This document shows, piece by piece, positions 1 to 6,900 of a stretch of 7,939 nt of DNA (position 1 is its first letter; every line of letters begins with the position of its first letter). The position numbers were made by a program, and so were the translations under genes. The DNA comes from Synergistales bacterium (GTDB lineage: Bacteria; Synergistota; Synergistia; Synergistales; Aminobacteriaceae): NCBI GenBank assembly GCA_026002715.1, contig BOCC01000101.1:1-7939 (forward strand). The letters are read 5' to 3'. Below the pieces are notes generated by a model that made no database searches, was not told the origin of the DNA, and worked only from the letters and a program-made list of their open reading frames with translations.

Positions 1-125
1 CTCCCATGCCTACGCTTAAACCTCACCTCGCGGCTTTGGCTCCAAGGCTTGGTACTGACTGCTTGCTAAGCTTTGTCAGGTCGGGACTCTCACCCGACTA
101 TATTACGCACACCGAACTGGCGCAC
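1..125 (-). mobile_element. Group II intron, 5' end (partial; continues off the left edge)
   Basis: Read on the minus strand from position 125, the sequence begins GTGCGCC, matching the GTGYG 5' boundary of bacterial group II introns. About 30 bases in comes a stem-loop, GTCGGG/CCCGAC around TGAGAGT (positions 99-81), giving the GGGTGAGAGTCCC-type element that I recall from domain I of many bacterial group II introns. A second nested hairpin follows: CTGAC pairs with GTCAG, and inside it GCTT pairs with AAGC. Next is the near-palindrome CCAAGCCTTGG. This dense pairing is not like coding sequence. The intron would extend left, where a reverse transcriptase/maturase gene and domains V and VI should lie; none of that is visible. 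The boundary cuts into the 3' end of the adjacent minus-strand gene. Identification rests on the boundary motif and remembered family pattern, without a covariance search. An unrelated structured element is the main alternative. Confidence 0.62.
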
Positions 126-880
126 CCCTCCTTGAACTCAGTGTATTGAGCAAACAGTTCTCTGTACAACCGCTCCATATGCTCCAGCACTATACGCTTG
201 TCAGCTTCGCTCACTAAGCCGGACGCCTCGGCGCGGTCCGCCATCATTACAAGTTCGTCCACAATGGTTTTCATCTCTACGGCTAATTCCGCGCGGCGCT
301 TGGATGTCTTAGCAGACACTGCTTGCTTCCGTAATTTTAACACATAGAACGGCAATAGAATAGCGAGTTTACGTTCCTCAAGCTCTTTTATGTCATGCTC
401 AAGAAATTTGAACGACTTTACTTTGTAGTCGTATTGTTCACCGTCGGAAAATTCTAAAGAAAGCGTTACTTCATCAGGCGTTTTCTTTGTCGTTTCCCAG
501 TATATAATCCTTGCGTTCGGGAATTTTATCGATATCTTACTCCCGTCTTCCGATAGCGTTTTTGTACGCAGGGCCTCAGCCAAGCCGTACTCAAAGACGC
601 GGACAACGATACTTTCGTCGTCCCCTATCTCAGCTTCGATATGATAAGCGTATACCCCGCCTATGATAATGATGGTGTCTGATTGGAGGCGTCTTAACTT
701 TTTCGATACGGTTTCAGTGTTGGGATAATCAACAGTGCTGTCTAACGGGTGATTTGTGCCAAACAGACCGTTGATGAATTGAATGACCGCTGTGCTTGAC
801 AATCGTATCAACTGCTTCAAGATCAAGTCAAAGATCTGCGCTGTATCGCGTTCTTGTTTTTTGCCTAACTCTTTTGCCAC
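98..880 (-). CDS. Rpn-like PD-(D/E)XK nuclease/transposase-family protein, 3' end interrupted by the intron
   Basis: Predicted 260-residue protein of unproven function that resembles the Rpn/PD-(D/E)XK 'recombination-promoting nuclease' superfamily. A strand ending in D68 (QSD) is followed by YHIEAE, with E82 and E84 where this family has E-x-K or E-x-Q; E84 in place of K/Q is a departure. A second hallmark is the LLPFYVLKLRKQ segment at 175-186, followed by a charged helical C-terminus. I chose GTG at 880-878 because GGGAGG lies ten bases upstream (896-891). The longer open frame to 949 runs through the promoter. The last eight residues (CASSVCVI) and the TAG stop are encoded after the putative intron boundary at 125, so the genuine protein ends at about EFKEG or continues into an exon outside the window. 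Base composition looks more AT-rich than the plus-strand genes, which fits an accessory gene. Function is inferred from motif shape only. Confidence 0.6.
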   Translation of the reverse strand: MAKELGKKQERDTAQIFDLILKQLIRLSSTAVIQFINGLFGTNHPLDSTVDYPNTETVSKKLRRLQSDTIIIIGGVYAYHIEAEIGDDESIVVRVFEYGLAEALRTKTLSEDGSKISIKFPNARIIYWETTKKTPDEVTLSLEFSDGEQYDYKVKSFKFLEHDIKELEERKLAILLPFYVLKLRKQAVSAKTSKRRAELAVEMKTIVDELVMMADRAEASGLVSEADKRIVLEHMERLYRELFAQYTEFKEGCASSVCVI

Positions 881-890
881 TGTACGACAT

Positions 891-896
891 CCTCCC
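891..896 (-). promoter_or_regulatory. Ribosome binding site deciding the GTG start at 880
   Basis: GGGAGG on the minus strand lies ten bases before GTG (880-878). The in-frame TTG codons further upstream (949 and 946) have no such site and fall in the promoter. Confidence 0.6.
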
Positions 897-917
897 GCTT
901 TACTTAGCCATGTTGCT

Positions 918-946
918 ATTCTACAGCGAAAAGCGAAACACCTCAA
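918..946 (-). promoter_or_regulatory. Sigma-70-type promoter of the Rpn-like gene
   Basis: On the minus strand, TTGAGG (946-941; four of six to TTGACA) is separated by exactly 17 bases from TAGAAT (923-918; five of six to TATAAT). Transcription would begin near 911, about 15 bases before the GGGAGG ribosome site. This places the promoter inside the longer open frame and argues for the GTG start at 880. Confidence 0.6.
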
Positions 947-1217
947 CAAGATATTTTATAACGATGCGTTCTTGATGCAGTGTTGTTCAAAAAGACGAGT
1001 GCCGTTTGGAAAGTGAAAGTTTATGAAACGGCCCTGTTGATGGAGTAGTCAGACATACGAACATAACACAACCTCATGACAGAAAAACCGTCGCTACAAT
1101 TTTGTCGGTGTTAAGTCAATCTTATGAAAAATTCTATTCTTGGGGTTAGACCTGACGAATGTGGGTTTTAAAGCACGCCATAGCATATTATTCAATATTT
1201 AAGCAATTTTTCCGACC
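947..1217. other. Intergenic stretch between divergent genes, nothing recognised
   Basis: AT-rich spacer between the minus-strand Rpn-like gene and the plus-strand helicase promoter. I saw no tRNA-like fold, no long open frame with a ribosome site and no clear inverted repeat. The weak partial complementarity around 1088-1112 is not enough to call a terminator. Confidence 0.5.
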
Positions 1218-1245
1218 TTGACAAGTTTCGTGAGTAGCGGATAAT
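1218..1245 (+). promoter_or_regulatory. Sigma-70-type promoter of the helicase-HAD unit
   Basis: A perfect TTGACA (1218-1223) is followed after 16 bases by GATAAT (1240-1245), five of six to TATAAT. Reading the -10 as ATAATG instead would give a spacing of 17. Transcription would start near 1252, leaving a leader of about 65 bases before the ATG at 1317. Confidence 0.75.
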
Positions 1246-1269
1246 GTAAGCGGTTATCATTTGAAACTT

Positions 1270-1310
1270 GGAGGGGGTGGCCTGTGAGGTTGCCTCCTGT
1301 TTTTTGGAGG
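1270..1310 (+). promoter_or_regulatory. Helicase leader with competing GGAGG/CCTCC pairings
   Basis: A single CCTCC (1293-1297) can pair with three purine blocks. It can pair with GGAGG at 1270-1274, or in a shifted register as GGTGGC (1276-1281) against GCCTCC (1292-1297) with one U-U mismatch, followed by six T (1300-1305). Its first four bases, CCTC, can pair with GAGG at 1286-1289. It can also pair with GGAGG at 1306-1310, which is the ribosome site of the ATG at 1317. The first option frees the ribosome site but looks like a short terminator; the last hides the ribosome site. The stems are only four to six pairs, so a regulatory role is inference. Confidence 0.35.
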
Positions 1311-1316
1311 AAAAAT

Positions 1317-3134
1317 ATGAAGGAAAAAATCAATACAAGCATGGAACAAGACATGGAACGGGATACCGCAATGAACGCCGTGGAAATAACCGAGGATATG
1401 GCCGAGATTACTTTCAAGTCATACGGCATACGCGAGGAGCTTCTTAAAGCCATCGAGCGCAAGGGGTTCGCAATCCCTACGCCCGTTCAGCAAAAGGTGC
1501 TGGAGGCCGGTTCTTTTGACAGGGATATGATCGTGAGGGCAAAGACTGGTTCGGGGAAAACCCTCGCGTTTCTTTTGCCGCTCTTGCGGGATATGAAACA
1601 AAGAGAGCGCCATCCGAGTATGCTCATACTGTCGCCGACTAGGGAGTTGGCGCAACAGACGGCACGGGAGGCGGAGTGGCTGACGCGGTTTTTGGATATT
1701 TCGGTGGTTTCGCTTGTCGGCGGGCTCGAGATGTCGCCGCAGCTGAGGTCTTTGCGCGAGGGCGCGGCCATAGTGGTAGGGACCCCGGGACGGACGCTCG
1801 ACCACGTGGAGCGCGGCAGCCTCGATACAAAAAATATCAACTGCGTCGTCCTCGACGAGGGGGATCAGATGCTCGACATGGGCTTCCGTGAGGAGTTAGA
1901 GGGGATTTTAAACTCCATGCCGACAGAGCGAAGGACGTGGCTGTTCTCCGCCACTATGCCGGCTGAGGTGCGCGAGCTTGCCAATCGCTATCTCAAAGAC
2001 CCCATAGTCATATCGCTTGTGCATGACGGCGACCAGCACGAAGATATTCTGCACCGCGTCTATATGGTGCCGTCGCGCCGCCGCTTCGAGGGACTCGTCA
2101 ACATTTTGCTTTGGGAGCGGCCCAAGCGCGGACTGCTTTTCTGTCATACTCGGCTTGAATCTATAGAGATAACACAAAAACTTCAGGACGAGGGCTTCAG
2201 CGCGTCGGCGCTTCATGGTGAGATGACCCAGCGGGAGCGCAACGCCGTGCTGGCCTCGTTCAAGTCCGGCTCAATGCCATACCTTGTAGCCACAAACGTG
2301 GCGGCGCGCGGGCTCGATGTGGAAGGCGTCACACACGTCATTCAGGTGGGCCTACCCGACGATAAAGAGACGTTCGTACACCGCAGCGGGCGCACGGGAC
2401 GAGCCGGCAATGAGGGCATAGACCTTGTTCTCCTTTCGCCTTTAGAGGCCGGACGCTTCAAGATGATGCTGCGCTCCACCCAGATGAAAATAGAATGGAA
2501 GGACGTGCCGAGCCTCGATATGATTCACGCCGTGCAGCGCGACGTCGCGGAGGAAAAACTTTTGACGACACCTGTGGCCGGCGACAGCGCGTATCTCGAG
2601 TGGGCGGGCGATATGCTCGAGCGCGCCGACGCCAAGGTGCTTGTGGCTAAGCTGCTCGAGGCTTTGCATTCCAGAACGGCTAAGGGATACAGCCTGAGCG
2701 CGGATTTAGAGCGCGAGCGAGAGCGCAGGCAGCGCGCGCCTATGCGGGAGCAGGACGGCGGCGCTCGCGGCGGCGCGGTTCGCCGCGTTGGTGCCGGTAT
2801 CGGCGCGCGTCCGCGCGGAACGATGACGCGTCTGCGCAACACCGGCACGTCTCGCTCTGGGGGCGGAAATGACGTGGGGCGTATTTTGAACGCCCTCTGC
2901 TCAGCGCTAAAGGTCGAAAGAGGCGCGGTCGGCGCTATACGCCTCAAGGATGATTATGTTATGGTAGAGCTTTTGCCGGAAGCATTGTCGCGCCTCGAGC
3001 AGGGCAAAGCGGGGCTTGCGAAGTGGGGTCTCTACCCGGAGGACGAAGGCTATGCCAAGCCTCGCGTTCAGGAGACAAGAGCGCGCCCGCGAGACGCCTA
3101 CGAGAGGAAAAAGCGTAGGGGCGACGAAAATTAG
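1317..3134 (+). CDS. DEAD-box-type ATP-dependent RNA helicase with DbpA/CsdA-like C-terminal RNA-binding domain
   Basis: 605-residue cytosolic RNA helicase, expected to remodel structured RNA or ribosome assembly intermediates using ATP. Motifs in order: Q motif (F33, PTPVQ 54-58), motif I AKTGSGKT 75-82, Ia PTREL 108-112 region, GG 135-136, TPGR 156-159, motif II DEGD 180-183, motif III SAT 211-213, motif IV LLFCHTR 273-279, motif V ATNVAARGLD 325-334, motif VI HRSGRTGRAG 355-364. A helical segment (about 380-460) leads to an arginine- and glycine-rich linker (about 462-516). A compact domain at about 517-573 resembles the DbpA/CsdA RNA-binding fold, and the tail is basic. Motif II departs from the family's DEAD (A to G). 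The ATG at 1317 has GGAGG six bases upstream. An in-frame GTG at 1284, with GGAGGGGG in front, would add eleven residues. The next gene starts 18 bases after the stop. The CshA/CsdA/DbpA subgroup is not resolved. Confidence 0.93.
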   Translation: MKEKINTSMEQDMERDTAMNAVEITEDMAEITFKSYGIREELLKAIERKGFAIPTPVQQKVLEAGSFDRDMIVRAKTGSGKTLAFLLPLLRDMKQRERHPSMLILSPTRELAQQTAREAEWLTRFLDISVVSLVGGLEMSPQLRSLREGAAIVVGTPGRTLDHVERGSLDTKNINCVVLDEGDQMLDMGFREELEGILNSMPTERRTWLFSATMPAEVRELANRYLKDPIVISLVHDGDQHEDILHRVYMVPSRRRFEGLVNILLWERPKRGLLFCHTRLESIEITQKLQDEGFSASALHGEMTQRERNAVLASFKSGSMPYLVATNVAARGLDVEGVTHVIQVGLPDDKETFVHRSGRTGRAGNEGIDLVLLSPLEAGRFKMMLRSTQMKIEWKDVPSLDMIHAVQRDVAEEKLLTTPVAGDSAYLEWAGDMLERADAKVLVAKLLEALHSRTAKGYSLSADLERERERRQRAPMREQDGGARGGAVRRVGAGIGARPRGTMTRLRNTGTSRSGGGNDVGRILNALCSALKVERGAVGAIRLKDDYVMVELLPEALSRLEQGKAGLAKWGLYPEDEGYAKPRVQETRARPRDAYERKKRRGDEN

Positions 3135-3137
3135 TAC

Positions 3138-3155
3138 AGGAGAGTGTTTTCTTTG
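3138..3155 (+). promoter_or_regulatory. Ribosome binding site deciding the TTG start of the HAD gene
   Basis: AGGAG at 3138-3142 is ten bases from TTG (3153-3155) but only one base from the in-frame GTG at 3144. The TTG start also gives the family-typical N-terminus, with the motif I aspartate at residue 8. Confidence 0.6.
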
Positions 3156-3803
3156 CTTAAAGCGGTGATATTTGATATGGACGGCCTGATGTTCGACACT
3201 GAGACACTGAACATGAAGGGCTGGAAGTACGCCGCGAAACTGCATGGCTACGAGATAACCGACGAGATGGTTCACTCTCACGTCGGCACTAACGTGGCCA
3301 CTACGAGGCGGCAAATGATAGAGCATTTTGGCCCGGACTTCGATTTTGAGGCCGTGCGTAAAGATCGCATGCATTTTTCCAATCTTTTCATAAAAGAGCA
3401 CGGCACCCCGCTTAAACCCGGCCTGAAGGAGCTTTTGGCTCACTTGAGAAACGCGCGCGTAAAGACGGCGATAGCGTCGTCCACCGAGGAGCCGCTTGTG
3501 CGCTTCAACTTAGAACACGCGCGTCTCGGACACGATTTTGACGCGCTTGTTTGCGGCGACAGAGTGCAAAACAGCAAGCCCGAGCCCGATTTTTTTTTGT
3601 TGGCATTGAAGGAGCTCGGCGTTGCGGCGGGCGAGGCGGTAGTTCTCGAGGATTCTTATAACGGCATCAGGGCGGCGCACAGAGCCGGGATACGCTCCAT
3701 CATGGTTCCCGATACGCTGCCGTCCACACCCGAGATGGAGTCGCTGTTTTTCAGAAAGTGCGGCGATTTGTTCGGGGTTATAGATATAGTGTCGGTTATC
3801 TGA
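3153..3803 (+). CDS. HAD-superfamily phosphatase, beta-phosphoglucomutase-like subfamily
   Basis: 216-residue cytosolic hydrolase of the haloacid dehalogenase superfamily, with a helical (subclass I) cap and the length usual for this group. Motif I is FDMDG with nucleophile D8 and general acid/base D10. The cap spans about residues 17-85. Motif II is IASST at 107-111, motif III lysine is K142 in NSKPEPDFF, and motif IV is E166-D167 in VVLEDSYNGIRAA. Likely activity is hydrolysis or mutation of a small sugar phosphate; the substrate cannot be told. I chose TTG at 3153 because AGGAG (3138-3142) lies ten bases upstream. The in-frame GTG at 3144 sits one base from that site, too close, and would add three residues. 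It follows the helicase by 18 bases and is probably co-transcribed. Codons for D146-L149 fall in a run of nine T (3590-3598). Confidence 0.9.
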   Translation: MLKAVIFDMDGLMFDTETLNMKGWKYAAKLHGYEITDEMVHSHVGTNVATTRRQMIEHFGPDFDFEAVRKDRMHFSNLFIKEHGTPLKPGLKELLAHLRNARVKTAIASSTEEPLVRFNLEHARLGHDFDALVCGDRVQNSKPEPDFFLLALKELGVAAGEAVVLEDSYNGIRAAHRAGIRSIMVPDTLPSTPEMESLFFRKCGDLFGVIDIVSVI

Positions 3804-3820
3804 CGAACTGTTCGGCAAGG

Positions 3821-3865
3821 ATGGAGGAGAAATTGTCGTATGGCATCTCAGGCGTTGTGATATAA
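3821..3865 (+). other. Strong ribosome site with a 14-codon open frame (micro-ORF or gene remnant)
   Basis: GGAGGAG (3823-3829) is as strong as any ribosome site here but has no full-length gene behind it. The frame ATG 3821 to TAA 3865 would encode MEEKLSYGISGVVI. The TTG at 3833, four to five bases after the site, gives the last ten residues. In another frame, ATG 3840 gives six codons ending at TGA 3860. It could be a small peptide, a leader peptide, the stub of a decayed gene, or chance. Confidence 0.25.
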
Positions 3866-3879
3866 ATCATCGTAGATTT

Positions 3880-3888
3880 TGTTATAAT
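3880..3888 (+). promoter_or_regulatory. Extended -10 promoter of the hybrid kinase gene
   Basis: TGTTATAAT is a perfect extended -10 (TGn + TATAAT at 3883-3888). No good -35 lies 16-18 bases upstream; the nearest candidate, TTGTGA at 3855-3860, is 22 bases away. Extended -10 promoters can work without a strong -35. Transcription would start near 3895, leaving a leader of about 90 bases. Confidence 0.6.
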
Positions 3889-3894
3889 GTTCAA

Positions 3895-3930
3895 GTTCGT
3901 AAATAGATATTTGTTCGTAAATAGAGATTT
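3895..3930 (+). repeat. 18-bp tandem repeat at the predicted kinase transcription start
   Basis: Two head-to-tail copies, GTTCGTAAATAGATATTT (3895-3912) and GTTCGTAAATAGAGATTT (3913-3930), differ at one base in 18. The first begins about seven bases after the TATAAT, at the expected transcript start. The position would suit a repressor operator or an RNA leader element. A slippage duplication without function is equally possible. Confidence 0.75.
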
Positions 3931-3986
3931 TCGATTATGGCGAGTTTTTTATACAAGTCGGTTTTCGGAATGGAGTTATCAGATAT

Positions 3987-6900
3987 ATGAACAACAAATG
4001 GGAAAGTTTTGTTCATAGTTGCGAGTTGTATATTTATAAAATTCGCGCGCGCGTAAAACGTTCTGAAAAAAAGACCCATTCCGATTATGATTCAAAAAAA
4101 TCGAGCATGGCAAGGCAGGAAGAGCTTCTTCATGTGATAAACGAAGCCGCGATACATCTTCTTTCGTCCAACAGAGATAAACCCAAAGACGCTCTCTGGG
4201 ACGTAATGGGTATGATAGCGCGCTGCGTCGGTTTCGACCGCGTCTACATATGGACTCGCGAAATAAAAGACGGGGAGGCTCTTTATTCGCGCTTTTTCGC
4301 TTGGGATGATACGGCCAGAACTTGGCGCGATATTGTGTACGCTAAAATGAATTTTCCTCCAGCGCAGTTCATCCCCGAGTGGGAGGAGCGTTTTGTGCGC
4401 AGGGAATCTATAAATATATCCTTCAGCAAAATGTCGCAACGCGAACGCGAGCGTTTTGAGTCTCGCGGGATAAAGACCATCGTTGCCATACCCATATATC
4501 TGCACGATTCTTTCTGGGGCGTGGTGTCTTTTGACGACACGAAAAACGAGCGCGCCGTTCCCGATGACGAACTGAACATAATGCGCTCCGCGTCATTGCT
4601 TTTGGCAAACGCCGTCACGCGCGGCGAAACCATACGTATGAACGAGCGTCAGGCGGCTCTTTTGAACGTAGTCAACGCCGGAGCCGCGATGCTCCTCAGC
4701 GCGTCGGCGGAGGAGGAGTTTGAAGACACGCTCTCGAAGTGCATGGGCATGTTGTCGCGCTTTATGCGCGTAAACAGAATGCGTATATGGAAAAACGAGG
4801 AGACGGACTCCAATCTCTATTATACTTGTGTGTACCAGTGGGACGACGAAGCCAGGCGCCCGGATCAACCCAAGTCTCCAATACCTCCCAAGCATATAAG
4901 GGCCATGTACAGAGAAAACTTGCCGAGGTGGGGAAAGGCTCTAATGGCGGGAAGCTGTATCAGCGGCGCCATCAAAAACTTCCCCCAAAAAGAGCAGGAC
5001 AGACTCCGCGGCATATACGGCATACTCTCCGTGCTTGTTATTCCGATTCATTACAGGGGGAGCTTCTGGGGTTTTGTGAGTTTCGACGACTGCCAAAAAG
5101 AGCGCGAGTTTCTCCAATATGAGGAGACGATTCTCCGTGCCGCCTGTTCCATTTTAGCGAGCGCCATGGTGCACGACACCGCCATGAAAAATTTAGTAAA
5201 GGCGCGTGAGGACGCCCTCTCCGCGTCGCGCGCGAAAAGCGACTTCCTCTCCAATATGAGCCACGAAATGCGCACTCCCATGAACGCCATCATAGGCATG
5301 ACCGCCATAGGCAAGGCGTCGAACGACATCGAACGAAAAAACGACTGCCTCCAAAAAATCGACGGCGCGTCCACGCATCTTCTCGGCGTCATAAACGACA
5401 TTCTGGACATGTCAAAGATAGAGGCCAACAAACTCGAACTTTCCTATGAAGAGTTCAATTTCGAGAAGTGCTTGCAAAAAGTCACCAATGTCGTCAACTT
5501 CCGCGTCGAAGAAAAGCGGCAGGAACTTCTCGTCTATATAGACAAAAGCACCCCGCATACCATAATAAGTGACGATCAGCGTTTAGCGCAGGTGATAACG
5601 AACCTGCTGTCGAACGCCGTGAAATTTACGCCCCCCGAAGGCACTATCTCCCTCAACTGCTGTCTCTTGGAAGAAAAAGACGGCGTATGCCTTATCGAAA
5701 CCCGCGTCACGGATACCGGCATAGGCATAAGCGAAGAGCAGCAGCCGCGCCTGTTTCGCTCCTTCGAGCAAGCCGAGAGCGGCACGTCGCGCAAATTCGG
5801 CGGCACGGGGCTTGGGCTTGCCATATCTAAGCGCATTGTGGAGATGATGGACGGACAGATCTGGATAGAGTCCGTACTGGGCAGCGGCTCTACTTTTGCC
5901 TTCACGATACAGGCAAAACGCGGCTCAGGAGAGGCTCGCCCGAGACTTTTAGACGACGGTATAAAACGCGAAAATCTGCGGGTGATGGCCGTAGACGACG
6001 CGCCGGAAATCAGAGATTATTTCAAGGATATAATGGCGCGCGTAGGCATCGCCTGCGACTTGGCGGAGAGCGGCGAAGAGGCCGTCGACATTCTCGGCAA
6101 AAACGGAGACTACGATATTTATTTTGTCGACTGGAAAATGCCGGGCATGGACGGCATAGAGCTTTCTCGCAGGATAAAGAGCCACCGCTCCAAAAAAACC
6201 GTGGTGATAATGATTTCGGCCACGGAATGGAACATTATCGAGGATGAGGCCAAAGGCGCTGGCGTTGACATGTTCTTAGCCAAACCGCTCTATCCTTCCA
6301 CCATAATGGACTGCATAAACGAGTGCCTCGGGGTCGGCGCGCCCAAGGAAGACGCCGGCGCGGCCTGCGACGTCGACTGCTTCAGAAACCATCGCATAAT
6401 CCTATCCGAGGACGTGGAGATAAACCGCGAAATAGTCATCACGCTTTTGGAGCCCACCGCGCTCACCGTAGACTGCGCGGAAAACGGAGAAGAGGCGGTA
6501 AAACTCTTCTCGGCCGCGCCTGAGTTGTATGACATGATTTTCATGGATGTGCAGATGCCCGTCATGGACGGCTACGAGGCCACGAGGCGTATACGCGCGC
6601 TTCCCGTTCCGGAGGCCAAAAGCATCCCCATTGTGGCGATGACGGCAAACGTCTTTCGCGACGACATCGAAAAATGCTTGGCCGTAGGCATGAACGACCA
6701 CCTCGGCAAGCCTTTAAACTTAGATGAAATGATGGAGGTACTGCACAAGTATCTTACACGCAAAAAAGGGGGCGCGGTGGAACGTCGCCGCGCGGACGGC
6801 TCAGACTGGAAACATGGATTGGCGTGGACCGCCGAGCTGGAAACGGGAAACGAAAAAATAGACGCCCAGCACAAAGAGCTTTTCAAATTAGCCAGCAATC

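Noticed and set aside
81..100. Hairpin at the Rpn-like stop codon as an intrinsic terminator
   Set aside because: The GTCGGG/CCCGAC stem overlaps the stop and is not followed by a U tract on the minus strand; it fits group II intron domain I better.
783..1016. Plus-strand open frame of 77 codons
   Set aside because: It overlaps the Rpn-like gene's start, ribosome site and promoter on the other strand and has no ribosome site or recognisable domain.
1088..1112. Possible terminator or hairpin in the intergenic region
   Set aside because: Only scattered pairing around CCGTCG and TGTCGG with no continuous stem or U tract.
1487..1840. Several minus-strand frames opposite the helicase
   Set aside because: They mirror the codon pattern of the helicase core and show no ribosome sites or domain features.
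2907..3443. Minus-strand open frame of 178 codons
   Set aside because: It lies antisense across the helicase end and HAD start, both firmly identified by motifs; such frames are expected opposite GC-rich genes.
3855..3872. TGATATAAATCA palindrome as terminator for the helicase-HAD unit
   Set aside because: The stem is only four AT-rich pairs and lacks a following U run; too weak to call.
4043..4053. CGCGCGCGCG alternating run near the kinase start
   Set aside because: It encodes the RAR segment in frame and is short; a Z-DNA role would be speculation.
4739..5122. Plus-strand frame of 127 codons inside the kinase gene
   Set aside because: It is out of frame with a continuous GAF domain and has low-complexity basic composition.
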